A DNA stretch of 64,000 nt. It comes from Crossaster papposus (taxonomy: Eukaryota > Echinodermata > Asteroidea > Velatida > Solasteridae). A program made the position numbers and the translations under genes. Shown here piece after piece: positions 27,101 through 42,100 of this stretch. How positions within the stretch are numbered: position 1 is the stretch's first letter; the number at the start of each line of letters is the position of its first letter. The DNA lies in the NCBI GenBank assembly GCA_037893245.1, contig JBAIAA010000110.1:1364001-1428000 (forward strand), read 5' to 3'. Under the pieces are notes generated by a model. The model was not told the DNA's origin. It saw only the letters and a list, made by a program, of their open reading frames with translations, and searched no databases.

Positions 27101-30100
27101 TCTGATGAATTTAATTTTTTTATTTTGAGCTTCACGTTTCTCCAGAGCGTTAATTCCTCGCGAACGTGCGCGGATACGAGTGGCATTTTAACTGCATTAT
27201 ATGCAATTTGTGGTTGCGAAATGGTGTTGTGCCCGCGCGGAGTTTATAAATGAAGAATTTACAACGGTGATTGATTGCTGGCGCTAAAAGAAACTGTCAT
27301 TTAATATAGAAAAATGATTAAAACTCAATTTAAAAAAAAAAGTTTACAGCTAAGCTACAGTACATGTAATTCTCCAGAGATGCAGTAAATATACCGGTAG
27401 ATACCGGTACAAGTATATTGTGGAATTTTGTCTCCTCTTGTTCACTTTAGCGTTTTGGAAAAATGATTAATAAGAAATTAAAAATTTTCTTCCAATCGCC
27501 AATCAATACAAACAAATCATTGTAAGCTTTCTAAATGTAGCCCATGTCGTCAAAAAAATTGCGAGCAGGGTCGAAAAGGTAGTTTTTCTTAAATAACATT
27601 TGTGTTGCTTGAAAATGACACACAATATTATGACCTTAAGGATGATTCAGTGTTTGTCATTGTCAATTCCACCAAAGAAATTAAATGATTGCTTCAACTA
27701 AATGATAAATTCAAGACTGTGTTTGCATGTACATGTACATGTACAGGCTACGATATGCACACTTGTGCACACGTTCCAGTACGGGTACAGTGTTGAAGTA
27801 TGCACTCGTTTTATATTGAATTTCCTTTATTTGTCTACATATTCCTGTGTATTATGTACAGTATCTTCCCTCAGGAAATTCTAAACAGTAATTAAATTTA
27901 CATTCTGGTGACCTTTTTTATTATTACATTTCATTTTGACGATGTCAAATACATTTTCAGATAGAGAAAATACGGAGGTTAGCGCGTACGTGCTGCTATT
28001 TCGTAAATGTCTCTTGTCTGTGTGAATAACATACATTGTATATTTATAGTCACTGACTTGTGGAAACATTACCGTGGCCACTGAACCAGTATAAATAAAA
28101 TCTAATAATTTACATGTAAATGAGATGGGGGAGAAAGGGTGGAGGGGGAAGAAAAGGTATGTGTACTTGAATAGGGAGCTAGGGGGCATTATCTTTTGTT
28201 CATGTTCCAGGGCCCCCGTGGCTTTCAGAATAGCTTTCAGAATGGCCCCCGTGCAAATGTGCTATGAATAAAATTTCACCACATTGGTGTCTCGAGTGCA
28301 TACTGTACATGTACACTGTACAGTACATGTGAAACAGAATGAGTCACAGTCGCACAGTATACTAGGGATCAGGAGAATGGTGCATGCATTTGCATCTGGA
28401 TGGAGGTACTGGTACATGTACATGTACATGTAGGGGAGGTGGCCTAACTCATGAATTATGCATGAGTAGTCACTGAATATGCATTATGTCAGATCAAAGA
28501 GCAACATTATGCAAAACCTGATTTGTTCAATTACAAATGTAAACACTACACATATTTTCCCAAATAGTCAGCATTCATAAATAATTATTAACCCTAACTC
28601 CCTACATGTACTCCATTTATTTTGTAATTTTAATATAAATTTGAACATAAACAAATTTTTGTTCAGATGTTTCGTAGTATCTTTATCCAAAAAGGCTGGT
28701 GGTACATACATGTACACACATTATCGCAAAAGCAAAAACAAATAAAAAAATTGGAAATTGTAAAAATTGTAATAATTGTATTTGTAATTGCATTCTGACG
28801 TTGGCTGTTTCTCTTAAGCATTTGCTTCACTTTTAATATGAAATAAGGCTGTAGTATTGCCCCTGCTCCATTCTTCAGGGAGCCAGCATTTAAAACATTC
28901 TCAAAGCGAATTATGTCGACAGACAGATCAACTCGAAATTCCTGCAACTGTCTACATCTTCTGGGATTTTTGAGTAACAAGATGAAAGGAAAAAGTCAAA
29001 TCTCACAGAGAGTAAGATTTTTGTTCTTGAAATGGTTTGGTCTCCTTGGTGCTGCGGTAGTTCGGGAGTCTTTTAAACGAATTCAAGTGCATGGCGGCCT
29101 GAACAATTTTCCAGTGAGTGCTAACTAAGCTCTGCGATCTAATCGGATAAATATATAGAAAAGATCCTTAGACAGTCTCCAGAACTGGAGAAAGGGGTGG
29201 TTGGGGTGGGGGTGGGGGGAGAGGAGAGGAGAGAGAGAATTGCCCAGATGTCCGTAAACAGTTTGTCCTGTTTTGACAATCCCCCCTGTTTTGACAGTCC
29301 CCAATAACTTCCTTCACAGGAAGACATCGAAATGTTGTTTAGACTGACCCTTGGCTTCCTCCCAGTAGGTGGTTGTCTAGTTTCAGATTGGGGTTTGGAT
29401 TGAGATTGAGGAGGTGAATAAAAGGTTATTTTGTATAAGCTTGTTTGTGGTTTGTTTTCCAGTAGGATTGTACACAACGCAGCTGGTCACATGAATGTAA
29501 CAAAATGATGGTAATTTTATGTAAAAATAATTGATAACAGAAGAAATGGGGGGAAAAAAGCCATACATTGTCACTCCTAAAGAATAAAGGAATGGAAATG
29601 GAAATTAAATTTAAACAAAACTCAAAAAAAGAAATTCAAAAACCAGAGGGGGTGGATGTTGCCTGCGCCTCTCTCTGGATCCACTACTGCGTAGAGAAAC
29701 ATTGATAACTTGCAACTTCAAGTCAACAGCTTGGAGAAATCTGCCCTTTAAAAAAATACCGCATGAAAGAAACAGGTTATTGATGAGTTTACTTTATGTG
29801 CAGTTTTATACTTCTCTCCAGGGTAGGAATTGTAGCTCTCGATCGCCGTCCAAAGGAGCAAATTATCCTACTTCAGTAATTTGCTTTGTGGAACTAATGC
29901 TGGAGGTGGGGAGAAAGGAAAAAAACCGGAGGGTAAACGAGGACAAAATATCGTCTAAGAACTTGAAACACAAGTAGAGTCGCGTCTCGGAAGGGCTTTA
30001 AACGAAAGTAGGAGGATTGGGCCGATAATTCACACTTCGACACGAGCTAGTCCTGTCGTTATCAGAAGATATCGCCTCATCTTCTTCTCTCTTTTCTTGT

Positions 30101-33100
30101 TGCCTGGAAGGAAGGGAGAGGTGTGGGGGGGGGGGGGGGGGGGTACTTCATCAACCGTGGCTATCTAGAGTTCAGCGATAAGTACACCGTTGACCGGCTT
30201 GGAGGTTATGCATACGGATCCCATCAATGAGTAACCATATCATTTGTTTTTTTGTTAGTCTTGCTCGATAAAAATGGCAGCACAGTCACATGTGTGCATA
30301 ATATGCATATATGAGGGATTCTGGCAAAATGAGATGGAACTGGGCAGAGGTTGAAATGAGGATTCTCATGTATTAGAAAAGTAGATAACATTCTCCTTAT
30401 AATTGAGCTGTTTGTTGAGCTTCAATCTGACATTCCAATAACAAGTTATGGCTGTTTTAATAAAGTTTGCATTTATCAACATGTCACGTAAAGTGAAAAG
30501 TTGAGAAAAAGGCTTTTGAATTGTTTAAGTTTTGTACCACCAAAAAGCTATACGAAAGTAGTTTTTTATCCCTAGTGTCATATATATTAATTAAGGGTAC
30601 AGTATAATTCCCATAGGCCAATGTACCGTAGTAAGAATACTGCATACTACAGTTTACTCAAGTAGTATTTTGTAATATTAAATTCTGAGAAGCCGTACAT
30701 GTACCACCTTTTTTTTTCTGGTTGTCACTTCGATTTTATCGCTCGGTCATTTGCTCGGTTATTCGATAATGGGCTGAGCACGAATGTACCCGCGGGGTTC
30801 GTAAATTAATTTTTCCCATCGCAGGCGAGACAGTTATCATTCCCATTGTTTGTTTTTCATTTTGAGTTTGTCTTGCCGCAATGACCATCACCAAACAAAC
30901 TGGCGTTGCAAATGGAGTTTTGGGTGCCGTAAAATATTAGGCCTTTTTTGTTATGGTTCCAATGTATGCACAAATTGCCTGTCATTTTTAAATGATTAAA
31001 CGCAATTCACAATGTACAGACAAACATGTACACAAATATATGTGCCTAAAAATTGATTGTATACAATTATTGGTAAGACCCATGTAGGCCTATGATTACA
31101 AATAAAAAATTAAAACTTGATTAGACGCTTTAAAAAAAGTTAACTATACAAAAAAACAAAACTGTATTCTACAAAAGAGTGTGTCAATTTTACAGCTTAA
31201 GATTTACGTTCACAAGCCCACTGCCCGCATTTGACTAAATTCCAATAATCAGAATTATGTTTTAAACAAGCAGGTTTTAGGGTTTTTTTTGGGGGGGGAG
31301 GGGGGGGGGGTGGAAGTTATAAATATAACTCTCAGCTGTAGTTCATTACAACCACCTCCTACTGGGCATTGCACTTTGTTGTCTGCCCTTGGTCTATTCT
31401 AATTGAATTAATCATTTAGTTTTACATGTATTACAACCAAGGTCAGGCTGCTTTTATATTCCACATCTGGCTAAATTGCTCCCAGTGTGGAGTTTAAACT
31501 GTCTGTGATTATTTTGACTGTGGCCAAAAAAAATCAATATTTTACTTTGTGCATACTGTGGGTTGAAATGGCAAACATGTTTAAATCTCAATGTTAATTG
31601 AGCATTGTTTTGATTTTAGCAGTGACTGTAGGAGTTAAAGGGTTTATGTACAGATAAAACCAGCAAAATTAAGACAAAATGATAATAATGATGTATGAAA
31701 TGTCCAAGACTAGGCCTGCTTACTAGTGTATGTGGCTGGACCTGAAAGCCTCAATTGAGACATTAGAGAGGTTTCGCACGCCTACCGGTACGTTTTTGGA
31801 TACGCATACAGTAACCGTAACAGTACGCGTTGGAGCGGATATCAATCTTGTTTCGCAAACCGTGACCGATAACAACATGCATGACAAATGTACAGTCGCC
31901 ACCGACACCTTTTTTCAGTCTATTTTTCTTTTCTTTTTGGGGGCACTGCCCACAAATTACACTCTACATTCATGGGTTATAACACTAACAGTAATATGGC
32001 GGGGAGTGTTGTTGATTATACACGACACTTAGCTATAAAGTCTATGAAAACGGTATCCGTTTTTTACCTACGTGTATGGCGGCCGGTATCAGTTCGTAGC
32101 GTGTATGGAAACGTCTTCAAAACGGTTACAGGTCACGTGAGCGCACAAAGTGATGACGTATTCGTATGCGGACCGGTATCAGCGACGGTGCGAAACCTCT
32201 CTATTATTTACAAAATGTATACTCTAAGCCTGCAAGTTTGCGGTTATCAAAATTAACCGTGTAACCGTTGTTTTGCGGTTACGGTTACCGGTTAACCGTA
32301 ACCAACATTTTTAAAAAAATCAGAAAAAAATAATAATTAAATTTTTTTTTTAATTTTTTTTAAAGAAATGCATGGGCCTGCATTGCATATCTAATTAGCG
32401 CCTCTTCATCAAGGAATTTAGTGTGTGCGCGTAGTACGTGTTGATAATCGCACTTAGTATACTCAGTGAGTCAGTAGTGGGTCAGTGAGTACTCCGGAGG
32501 TTGCAGGTTCAAGTCCCGCCTTGCCAATTATTTTGTTCACTTTGAAATTTATATGAAGATATAAACGAGGTTCCTGGATGTATGATTGCAGGAATAACCT
32601 AATTCTTTGGATCCAGCCCCCCAAAAAACACGCAGCTGAATTTTATTTTCTGTCTTGTTTTACAATGTATGTGTACGTACACAACTAGATCGATGTACAC
32701 TATTTTCGTCTACAAGTCATTCTCCAGTCTAGAAAAGCATCTTGTCTGCAGGTGGGAGAACCTTTTAACTCCGGGTTTTAATTGGATGAGATCACTTGTC
32801 ACTCCATCAACTTGCTATGGGGTATTGGGGGGGGGGGGGGGGGTCAACGTCGAGCAAACAGCAAATTGTTATCGCTGGAAATTGAGTGAGAACTGCGAGA
32901 GAAAGAAAAAGAGAAAGAAATGATACATGTGCGTAAAAGTGGCTCTTGGGACGTAGTATGTACGTACCTGTTATTGTGGCCTGCAGAGATTTTGAAATGA
33001 ATGAGAGTAACGTGACAATATTTTTATCGAGTTGCGATTGTCCATTGTACAAATACACTCCCTAAAGCACTTTAATGAATTTAAATAAGAGAGTTTTAAC

Positions 33101-36100
33101 TAGTTCGCACTGGGATTATTTTAACATTAACGAGCCGAGGCGTGAGATTATTTTTAACAAAACTCGATCTGAGGCGCGTTCAGGCCGATGGTACTGGGAA
33201 GCACACCCATGCAATTCTGGCTGTGCTCGCTGCTGACAGACTTTTCCGGCTTTGCTCGTGGCGTGTTTATGCGTCATCTGTTTTAAATCTGGGGAAAACT
33301 TTGCGTGTTTATACGTCCTCCGGCGCGAACTGGTTAATGTTTAATTGAACTGAGACTTGGAACAAAAAAGTCAGAAGAGGTTGGAAGATGGTTCCTTGCA
33401 TTTGAAAGGTATTTAGTTGCAAATAACAACAAAAACCCGGAAATGTATAAAGTTACATGGTAAAGGGAGTAAAAACTGAACAAGGTGAGTACAAGGATAA
33501 CACAACAAGGTACATGTCCTAAATTATTTGACAGCAAACCTAAAATATGTAAGATTATTAAGATTATTAAAACTAACGATAAACGATGAATATAATCTAA
33601 ACAAATGGGTACTACATTGTACGTCGAGTCGTTACATGAATTAAGTAAAAGTGGTGCCTTGGAAATTATTTTATGCTTAGGTTTTCTACAATGCGAAGTG
33701 GAATGCGAATGTCAAAAATCCAATTCGACGTACAGGCACGCATCTCAGAATAGTGCAATACGTGGGATGGTTTGAGGCCGTGGCGCATTAGATTTAATGC
33801 ACACTAAAACAGGCGTGACCAACTTATTTACGAATGCACTAAATGTTATCTACATGTACATGTACATAACTGTCAAAAATGAATGATAGGGATTTATACG
33901 TGATGCTGTTTCTTATGTACTGCCTTAAAAATATTCACTTAAAATGGAGTTTCATGCAACAAAAGTATATGCAGCATGAAATGCCAACCTTGGAATTACA
34001 TTAGTAAATGTCATTGCCATGACAACCATGCCTTCACTAAAAACAAAATGAAATTCACATATTTCCGAGTACATGAGCTTGCTACAATACATGATGGACT
34101 TTTCTCAGAAGAGAACTTGAAAAAAAAGTTATGAATTAAAGGTGTTTTTTTTTAAAAGATTATTACAAAAACAATATCACAAATGAACACTTTCTTATTC
34201 TATAAGTATAAAATAGAATTAAAAACTTGAGCGTCACTTAAATCCCCCATAAAATATTTGGCCTCCCACTGTGTCACCAGAGCATTTTAATTGAGTGCAC
34301 CGAAGCAAAAACATATATGTGTTGACTTTAAAAACTGGTTATGAAACCATATATTATTTTGTTTTCAGATGTTTTTCTTTCTGCACAGGGTTCGTAAAAA
34401 CGTCATGTATTTATTTTCCTAATCCACACTAATGGACTTGTGAAGGAACTGAGGCCCTTCTTTTTACTGGAAGTTGGCCCTCTGGTCTTACCATCTGGCC
34501 AAATGACTTTAATAGTGTTATTCTGATCACAAGCGGATCTCGCTAAAAAACAAGTTCGCGCCGGGATTATTTTAACATCACCGAGCCGAGGCGTGGGATT
34601 ATTTTTAACGAAACTAGATCCGAAGCGGGTTTAGGCCGATGGTACCAGGAAGCACACCCACGCATTTCCAGCCTTGCTTGCTACTGACGGATATTTCCGG
34701 CCTTGCTTGTGACGTGTTTATGCGTCGTCCGTTTTGAATCTGAGAAAAACTTCGCGTGTATATATGTCCTCCAACGCGAACTGGTTAAGAAGGATTCCCG
34801 TTTATGTAGTACAGAAATAACTGGCGACCATGGTTCATGGAAGCACTGCGAAAAAAGAAAAAATTAAAATTAAAATTAAAAGCTTGCCGTTGAGGTAATT
34901 AGTTTGGTCCGAATTGCCAAGGACTTCATGCTGATGAGGAGTCTACAAGGCTCAGTTGGGCAAACTTTCACATCCAGGACACATACTGTTCTGTTGGGGT
35001 TTTTTTTTTGGGGGGGGGGGGGGGGTTGGGGGAAGGGGGTTGGGGGAAGGGGGTTGGGGGAAGGGGGTTGGGGGAAGGGGGTTGGGGGAAGGGAGTACAC
35101 AAGCATTTTTTAGTGGCGTTGTGCAAAATGTGGACTGAAAGCTTGAAGTGATTCCAACTGCGAAATTGACCAGCCGTTGCTGGTCTACAAGGCATTCGTG
35201 TAATGTTGATACGCTAAACTTTTTTGTGTTCACTTATTTGACATTGTCGTCCTGTACTTGAACTTAAAGAAAATAACCTACATGTGGTGTGTAGTTTCCA
35301 CCCTTCAGTCCCTTTTTTTGTGTAATTTACCACAGATGTCCATTGCCATGGCAGCCAGCCTTCACCGCAGTTTCAGACTTTAATTAGTGAAATCCTAGGC
35401 CATACTTGTACATGTGTTTTTATGGTAGGGACGTGCTGTTCATGGTCAAATATGTAATTTCTTGCCAATTTACAATCAGAGGCACCTTGACATTTTTGCC
35501 TTTTTGTTGGGGGAGAGGGATATGGGGGGGGGGGGGGGGGTGTGTATTCAAAATGAGCTTAAAGGGATCGTATACGTTTGGTAATTACTCCAAAAATTAA
35601 TGGCAATAAAAACTTACTTGGTAAGAAGTACAGCAGCTTTGATAGTATAATGCATTTTTAGAAACTTTTCACTTCGAAGTACTGCGGTTATGGAAAAAGA
35701 TATCACTTTTTATCCCCAAAAATTTGAATCTGAGAAGCGTTTCTCAGAGTGTGTATTCAAATGCAAATTATTTTTCCTACGTGGACATAACCGCTCCAGA
35801 TTTTCGGCAATATCTCAAAATCGCTACCACCTTTTGAAATGAAATTTTCACAGGTTAGTTTATGGTATATATCTGAAAATATATAGGATTGAAACAAACA
35901 ATGGGTTCCAATTACCAAATGTATACGATCCCTTTAAACAAATTCTGCCACAGTTAAGTGTAGATCAAATATTGTGGTGTTTTTTTATTGGGTTGAACAA
36001 GAATGAGTTCAAAATTAACACTTGATTATCTTTTTTTTACTGTCTTTTCAGGGCGTATTTCAACTACCAAGGCCCTTGACAGTGACATCGTGCCACGCTA

Positions 36101-39100
36101 CCTCTTCAACGTTGTGGCGTACGACTGCGGCGGCCGCAGCAGCGAGCCGGTTCCCATCACCATCATCGTCAGCACACTGTGCTCTCCAGGATGGAAAGGT
36201 AGGGAACCAGTTATAGTTTGTAGGATCTAAATGGGGTTTTCGAAACCCTTGCTCTGTCTTCGGCTTCGCCTCCGTATTCTGAATCTCGGACAAGCAAATA
36301 CAAGTGAAAGCTAATGGAAATATTCGAACTGTTGGGTTCATATCAACCGATTGGATGTTTCGATGTTTCGAGGAACAACAGGCACCAGAATGGGGCTGAA
36401 CTTCTTGCAGTTGGAAGCCTAAAATCGTCTTAAGCCAAAGACGGAGACGAAGCCAGCGATTCGAAAAGGCCTTATGATCGGCAACCATGCAGTCATTGTC
36501 TGTTTTGGATCATATGGTAGGAACCAGTCATTATTTATGTGACCTTATGGTATGGAACCGGTCATTGGCTGAAGATATTGTTCGGTCTACCAGTTGTTGT
36601 CTTTATGAAGTAAGGGCAGAAACCGGTCTTTTTCTATCTAATCTATAAGAAGGGGACCAGTCATAGTGCACAGTATGTATAATTACAGGTAAGGAATGAC
36701 TTATGGTCTGAGTGAAGTAAGGATATGGAACCATTTATAGTCTTTGTGTTGTAAAGGAAGGGAACCAGTTACTGTTCATTTGCAGATATCGAAACTTAGA
36801 AAATTCTCAAAATTAACAAAAACCTGATTTCTCAAACACAAACTGCCTCATTTGTTCATCAACCAGGTGTAGCAAGACGCATTGAGTATATCCCAGGCTC
36901 CGGAGTGCAGCCCCTGGCTCCCATGATGCACCTGGAGACCTGCACCCAGCCCAACTGCACCGCCAGCGAGGTGGTCACCACGGTCAAGCTGCAGACCCGG
37001 CACATCGGCTTCGGCTGCGATCGCGAGACCTACTCGTCAGAGTCGCAGCGCAAACTATGTGGTAAGTACTGTCCAAAAAGCTTAATTGGATTAAAGGTCA
37101 TGTAGTATACACCATTTGCCAGCTGGCAATTGTTCCAAAAGTTTCAAATTCAAGTCTCCAGAAAAAAGTTGGTTAAGCCTTTCCTGGGATGCCAGTCTGA
37201 CAGTGAGCTTGTTTACGTTGCAGGTTCACCGTTGGGCAGTGTTGACCTCCTACCCTCCCCCGGCATGGGCCAGAAGTGGACGGAGGACCTGCTGACCGAC
37301 GAGGGACACGACAGCGAGCAGATCTACGAGTTTGACGGCGAGGAGAGCGCGGTCATCATCCCGGAAAAGTACGCCCCGACCAACCTGACCACCCGCTTCA
37401 GTGTCTCCTACTGGATGAAGCACGGCGAGACGGAGGGGCTGAACAAGGAGCACATCATGTGCAGCTCGGACAGCGAGGGTGAGTTGTGGCTTGTGTTCTC
37501 GGGCAAGATACTTTACTGCAATTGCATAACAAATGGGTGCCTGTGAGAGGGGCAGAGAACAAATCACGCTGATCTTGATTGTATTCGATGTTTTACTAGA
37601 TTATGGGGTTTGTGTTCTCGGGCAAGACACTTTACTACAATTTCTGCTCTCCACTCAGGAGTATAAAATTGTGCCTGTGAGCACAGAGAAAAAATATGCT
37701 AATCTTATAGTGGGCACAGCATCTGACTTGTGTACGATGGTATGTGGGCTCAAACCCTTATGGGAGCACAGTGCTGCAGTGTTTTTAGGCAAGACACTTT
37801 ACTACCATTGCCTCTTTCTTCATCCAGAAGTATAAATTGGGTATCTATGAGGGTAGATAACAGATTGATGTGCTATGTAACAATTGATCTCAAAGCCAAA
37901 AGACAAGTCCGTCAATAGTCTTCGCAAGTCCTCACACGCTATCCTTTTCCAAGTCTAAGTCGCAAGCTCTCAAGTGAACTACGACAAAGGGCATTTCTTC
38001 GGTAATGTTTGTTTTTTCATTAAGACTCGAGAAAACACGAGTGGTTTACTGTTAACTACACTTCTATTGGACCTGTGATGGGCTCGACTCTTAACACTCG
38101 CTGGACAGTGTGGCTGTATTTTACTAAGATTTGGAAACTTCTCTAACAAAACTTCCCCGTCTCTTGTCTCTCTAGGTCTGAACCGTCACCACTATGCCAT
38201 CTTCATCCACAACTGCCGTCTGGTCCTGCTGCTGCGGCACCAGGACGAGGGGAAGAGTGACGCTTTCTTCCCCACGGAGTTCCGCTGGAAGCTGGATGAA
38301 GTGTGCGATAAGCAGTGGCATCGCTACACCTTCAACATCGACTTCCCGTCGGTAAGTAACCACACCCCTCTGCGACAGAAGAATCTGTTCGCATCCTTGA
38401 CATTTTTGTGGAAAGCTGAACAGCCTGGAGCAGAGTTGTAGGCTGGACGAACACAAGACCAATCATAAGACAGTCGCAAGTGAATCACAAGTGAAAACAC
38501 GAGTTAATCCCTCGATATCACAAGTCGGTCACAAGTCATCACAAAGCATCACAGGTTAATAACACCTTAAGGAAGGAAGGAAACAGGATGAACAATTACA
38601 AGGAAATGCCATTGTCACCGGCATCACATAGTTTGTCACTTGTCAACATAGTTTGTTGCTTAGCACATACAAATAGTTGCTTAGCAAAAGAAACGGGTTA
38701 CCAGCCAATGTGTCATGCAAATGTACATTGCTCATTGTACATTGCCAAAATTTGCTAAGCAAGAGTTCCCTCTAAGCAGGCCTGTGAAGTTAAACCCAGA
38801 TGTAGCCTTAATTATACCATCATCTCTGGTGAAGGCAGCCAGTGCGTGTTTGTGCCTGTGTGTGCATGTGTAATATTTATCAACCTTTATTTATAATTTA
38901 TTCATAGTACGCAGGTGCTACCAACCCCCCAAAAAATGAATTATGCATCAGATTGCTATTAGACTTGACCTAGTACAACACTACCTCATCTAGAGCCGCA
39001 GTGGTATATGAAACACATTTTTATTGTACAGCAGATACTGCGGACAGTTAAAAATTAACATATTGAGCAATCGCTATCCTCGTTGAAATATTAACTTAAC

Positions 39101-42100
39101 AGGCAAAATCAAATATAATTTGTTTTAATACACAAATAAATCACAAGGGATTTTTAATAAAAAAAATTAAGAATATTGTTAAAGTTAGCCTTGCATTTTT
39201 ATTAATTTTTTTTTTATTATAATTTCCTAAACCGGTATATTATGTTAAACATTTTCTTTTACAAAAAGATCCAAGTAGAATATATCAAGGGTAAATAATC
39301 ATCTCCGTAAATCGTATCTAAAGTTTTTTTATAAAAAAATATTCAAATTGTCTCACAAATAATTGTATAAATAAAGTTTTTCTGTTAGATCACAACATTA
39401 AGTAATCAAGTTAAGCTGAGAAGCTCACTTGAGTGTTCAAATCATGCCGTGTAATTAGCACTTAGTCTGTTGTTTCAATCTACTCAACCTCAAAATGTGT
39501 GCCCTTTTTTATCATTAGATACATTACCGGGACATGCCCAATTTTCTAGAGACAAGGATATCGAATAACGTGTAAGGACCCGAGAAAAGTACCGTGACTG
39601 GGGAATGGACATGCCTGATTTCCCACAAGGGTTCAAATGCATCGGTGCAATTAGGCATTGCCTGGAAACCGATTAACAACCACCGTTTCATGTCTTAATA
39701 AAAAATAAAATAATACCCAGATCAATTTTAACAAAGGGGAGGTTTAAACAAAACATTTGACATGAAACAGTCGTAGTCGCCATTGTGCAAGTGTGTGTGT
39801 TTTGTGTTGTGTGATATGCACTGCTTAATTAGTTTGGTGGGTTTGATTAAGTGCAAACAATGGAAACTAATGATTGATCGTCCATGAAAAGTCAACAGAA
39901 TTTGAAAACCTTAGATCACTGTACCTTGCACAGTTTATTGACAGTGCCGACCAGGGCTTTGCAAACAAAAATATTGTTTAAATTTCAAGGTTTTTAAATG
40001 TGATGTAATAAAGTTTTCCTTGAATTGCAGGTACATGTAATATGCTGTGTACATGAACATGTACACATATTCGCATGTTTGTATCACTGTGGAGACATGG
40101 CTTTGTTCTCGTGTACAAAATGGTTAGAAAGTCGAGCACGTTTTTCAAAATGCTCCCATTTTAACCATAATTTTTTTCTTGGGTTGAAATTTCGACCCAA
40201 TATACCCTATATTATACCCTAACCCAAACACTAACCCTAACCCACATCCTAATCCTAGTTTTTGAGTAATTTAAGTAAAATCCCAAAATCTAATTCGTGA
40301 AATTCCCAGTGGAGACCTATTCATCTATAGAAATTTACCCTCCGGAGACGTTTTGTTTCCATTGTACAAATTGTGTTCATGTCTCCAGAGGGTACCGTAT
40401 TTAGCACCAACGTGTACATATACAAATGTACATGTACCGTACATGTAATCATGGTTTCTGTAAATAAGCCATTTGCGCGTGACCCCGAGTTAAATTTGAA
40501 TAACATCTGGTACACTGACTTGCTCACACAGCTTGGCACATTTTAACTTTAAATTCTCCAGACCAAAGATATATCATGTATATCACGTGATTTGGGGGCA
40601 AGCCTTACGCTAGCAACTCCCAGCTGTATACTCCCCAGGGAGCTGAGATGGTATTTGGAATGTTTTGTTGGCCCAATGATTAGGGATATAAAGTGCTTTG
40701 ATCTTGTTAAAGGCGTTATATACAAATCCGTTATTATTATATGATTTGTGTGTGTTGTAGGTAATGCTCTACATTGATGGTGAGCTCCACCAGACCAAGA
40801 TGATTTCTGACGACTGGCCGCTGCACCACAGCAACTATCCTGTAGCGCTGACCGTCGGTGCATGCTATGATGGTGAGTTGTCATGGCAATGACCCTTGAA
40901 CTGTGTAGAGAACAATTGCTGGCAGTTTAGCTTAATTTTTCTTATCGCGTTCGTAAAATACCACAGAAAAAGAAGCTGTTTCACTCAACATATATTTATG
41001 ATTTATTTTTGATATCTTATTTATAAATTACACATTTATACACGGATAATAATTTGTCAAGTATGTTAGTTTTTTGTCAAGTATGTTAAATTTTGAATAC
41101 ATGAATATTAATGACCCTGCATCCAGTGTCGCAATTAGGTACATGGAATCTTCTTTGTTACTAAATAATTCTTCCATATTCCGCCGTTAACTATTTCCTG
41201 TACAAAAAAGAAAACACTATTGAGAATGTCCTACTGCACATGGTTCCCTAAAGCTAATCAATACATGAAACAGCAGCCTTAGCAAATCAATACATGATAC
41301 AGCAGTTGGTTGATAGGATTTTCCTGCACCTTTTGAGCTATTCCTGCTGTACACTTGGTGGTGGAGCTACTGTAGCTTGATATAGTCTTGTAGTACATAG
41401 TAAATAGTTGCCACGCCCCTGTATCTTGGCTCCTCCCCTTTTTTCTTGTATCTCATCCTAAACACCGTTCCATGGTCCTTTTTTCCCCCCTACTCTTTCA
41501 CCCCACTCTGATTCTTTGGCATGAAATGAATGATTGATTTGATCTCCCCCCCCCCCACTTTAACACTTCCTCCTTCCCTTCCCTTTATTAAACCCCATCT
41601 ACACCCAAATGTGTCTTTTGTATCACCATAATTTTGTTTGCACATCATGACTTCTTGTGTGCAATTTTTGTTGTTCTGTGTTTTCTGTCCTTCGATTTCT
41701 TTGGTTTGTTGCTGTGACTTCTGTTTTGTGTTTTTTGTTATCCCTTGTCTACCACTGTTGCATCCCATTGTACCCATGATACACGCTTCATTAAAAACTT
41801 GCCTGTCACTACAAAACCCTTTTCTCAATCTTGCCCGACCTGTTTTGTTTAATTAAAACAACCCTGCCTATCTACCGTCCTCTAATTCCAAATTGGATGC
41901 CCCTCCTCTAAATACCTTTCTATCAATATACACCACCCGCTCTCTCATAATGTCCTCTTGCCGCTCTTAATCCCCTCTTCCTCTAACCTGCACCTTTCTC
42001 CTCGCCCTCTGCATGTCATAAATACACAAATTACCGCTACCCCTAACCCCACTCCCTTCCTGCCCCTTTTTCCTTTGCGTTTTCCCCTTTCCCTTTGCCC

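Larger units (their letters stand above)
9644..36051 (+). other. CLSTN: Calsyntenin intron 2 (26.4 kb)
   Basis: No additional calsyntenin exon is needed, since exons 2 and 3 join in phase with family-consistent sequence. ORFs in the intron are short and unrecognisable. Identified content is given in separate entries. The parts 9780-11200, 16345-18240, 26050-28200 and 32570-33090 hold only AT-rich sequence, small homopolymers and unclassified repeats. Confidence 0.9.
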
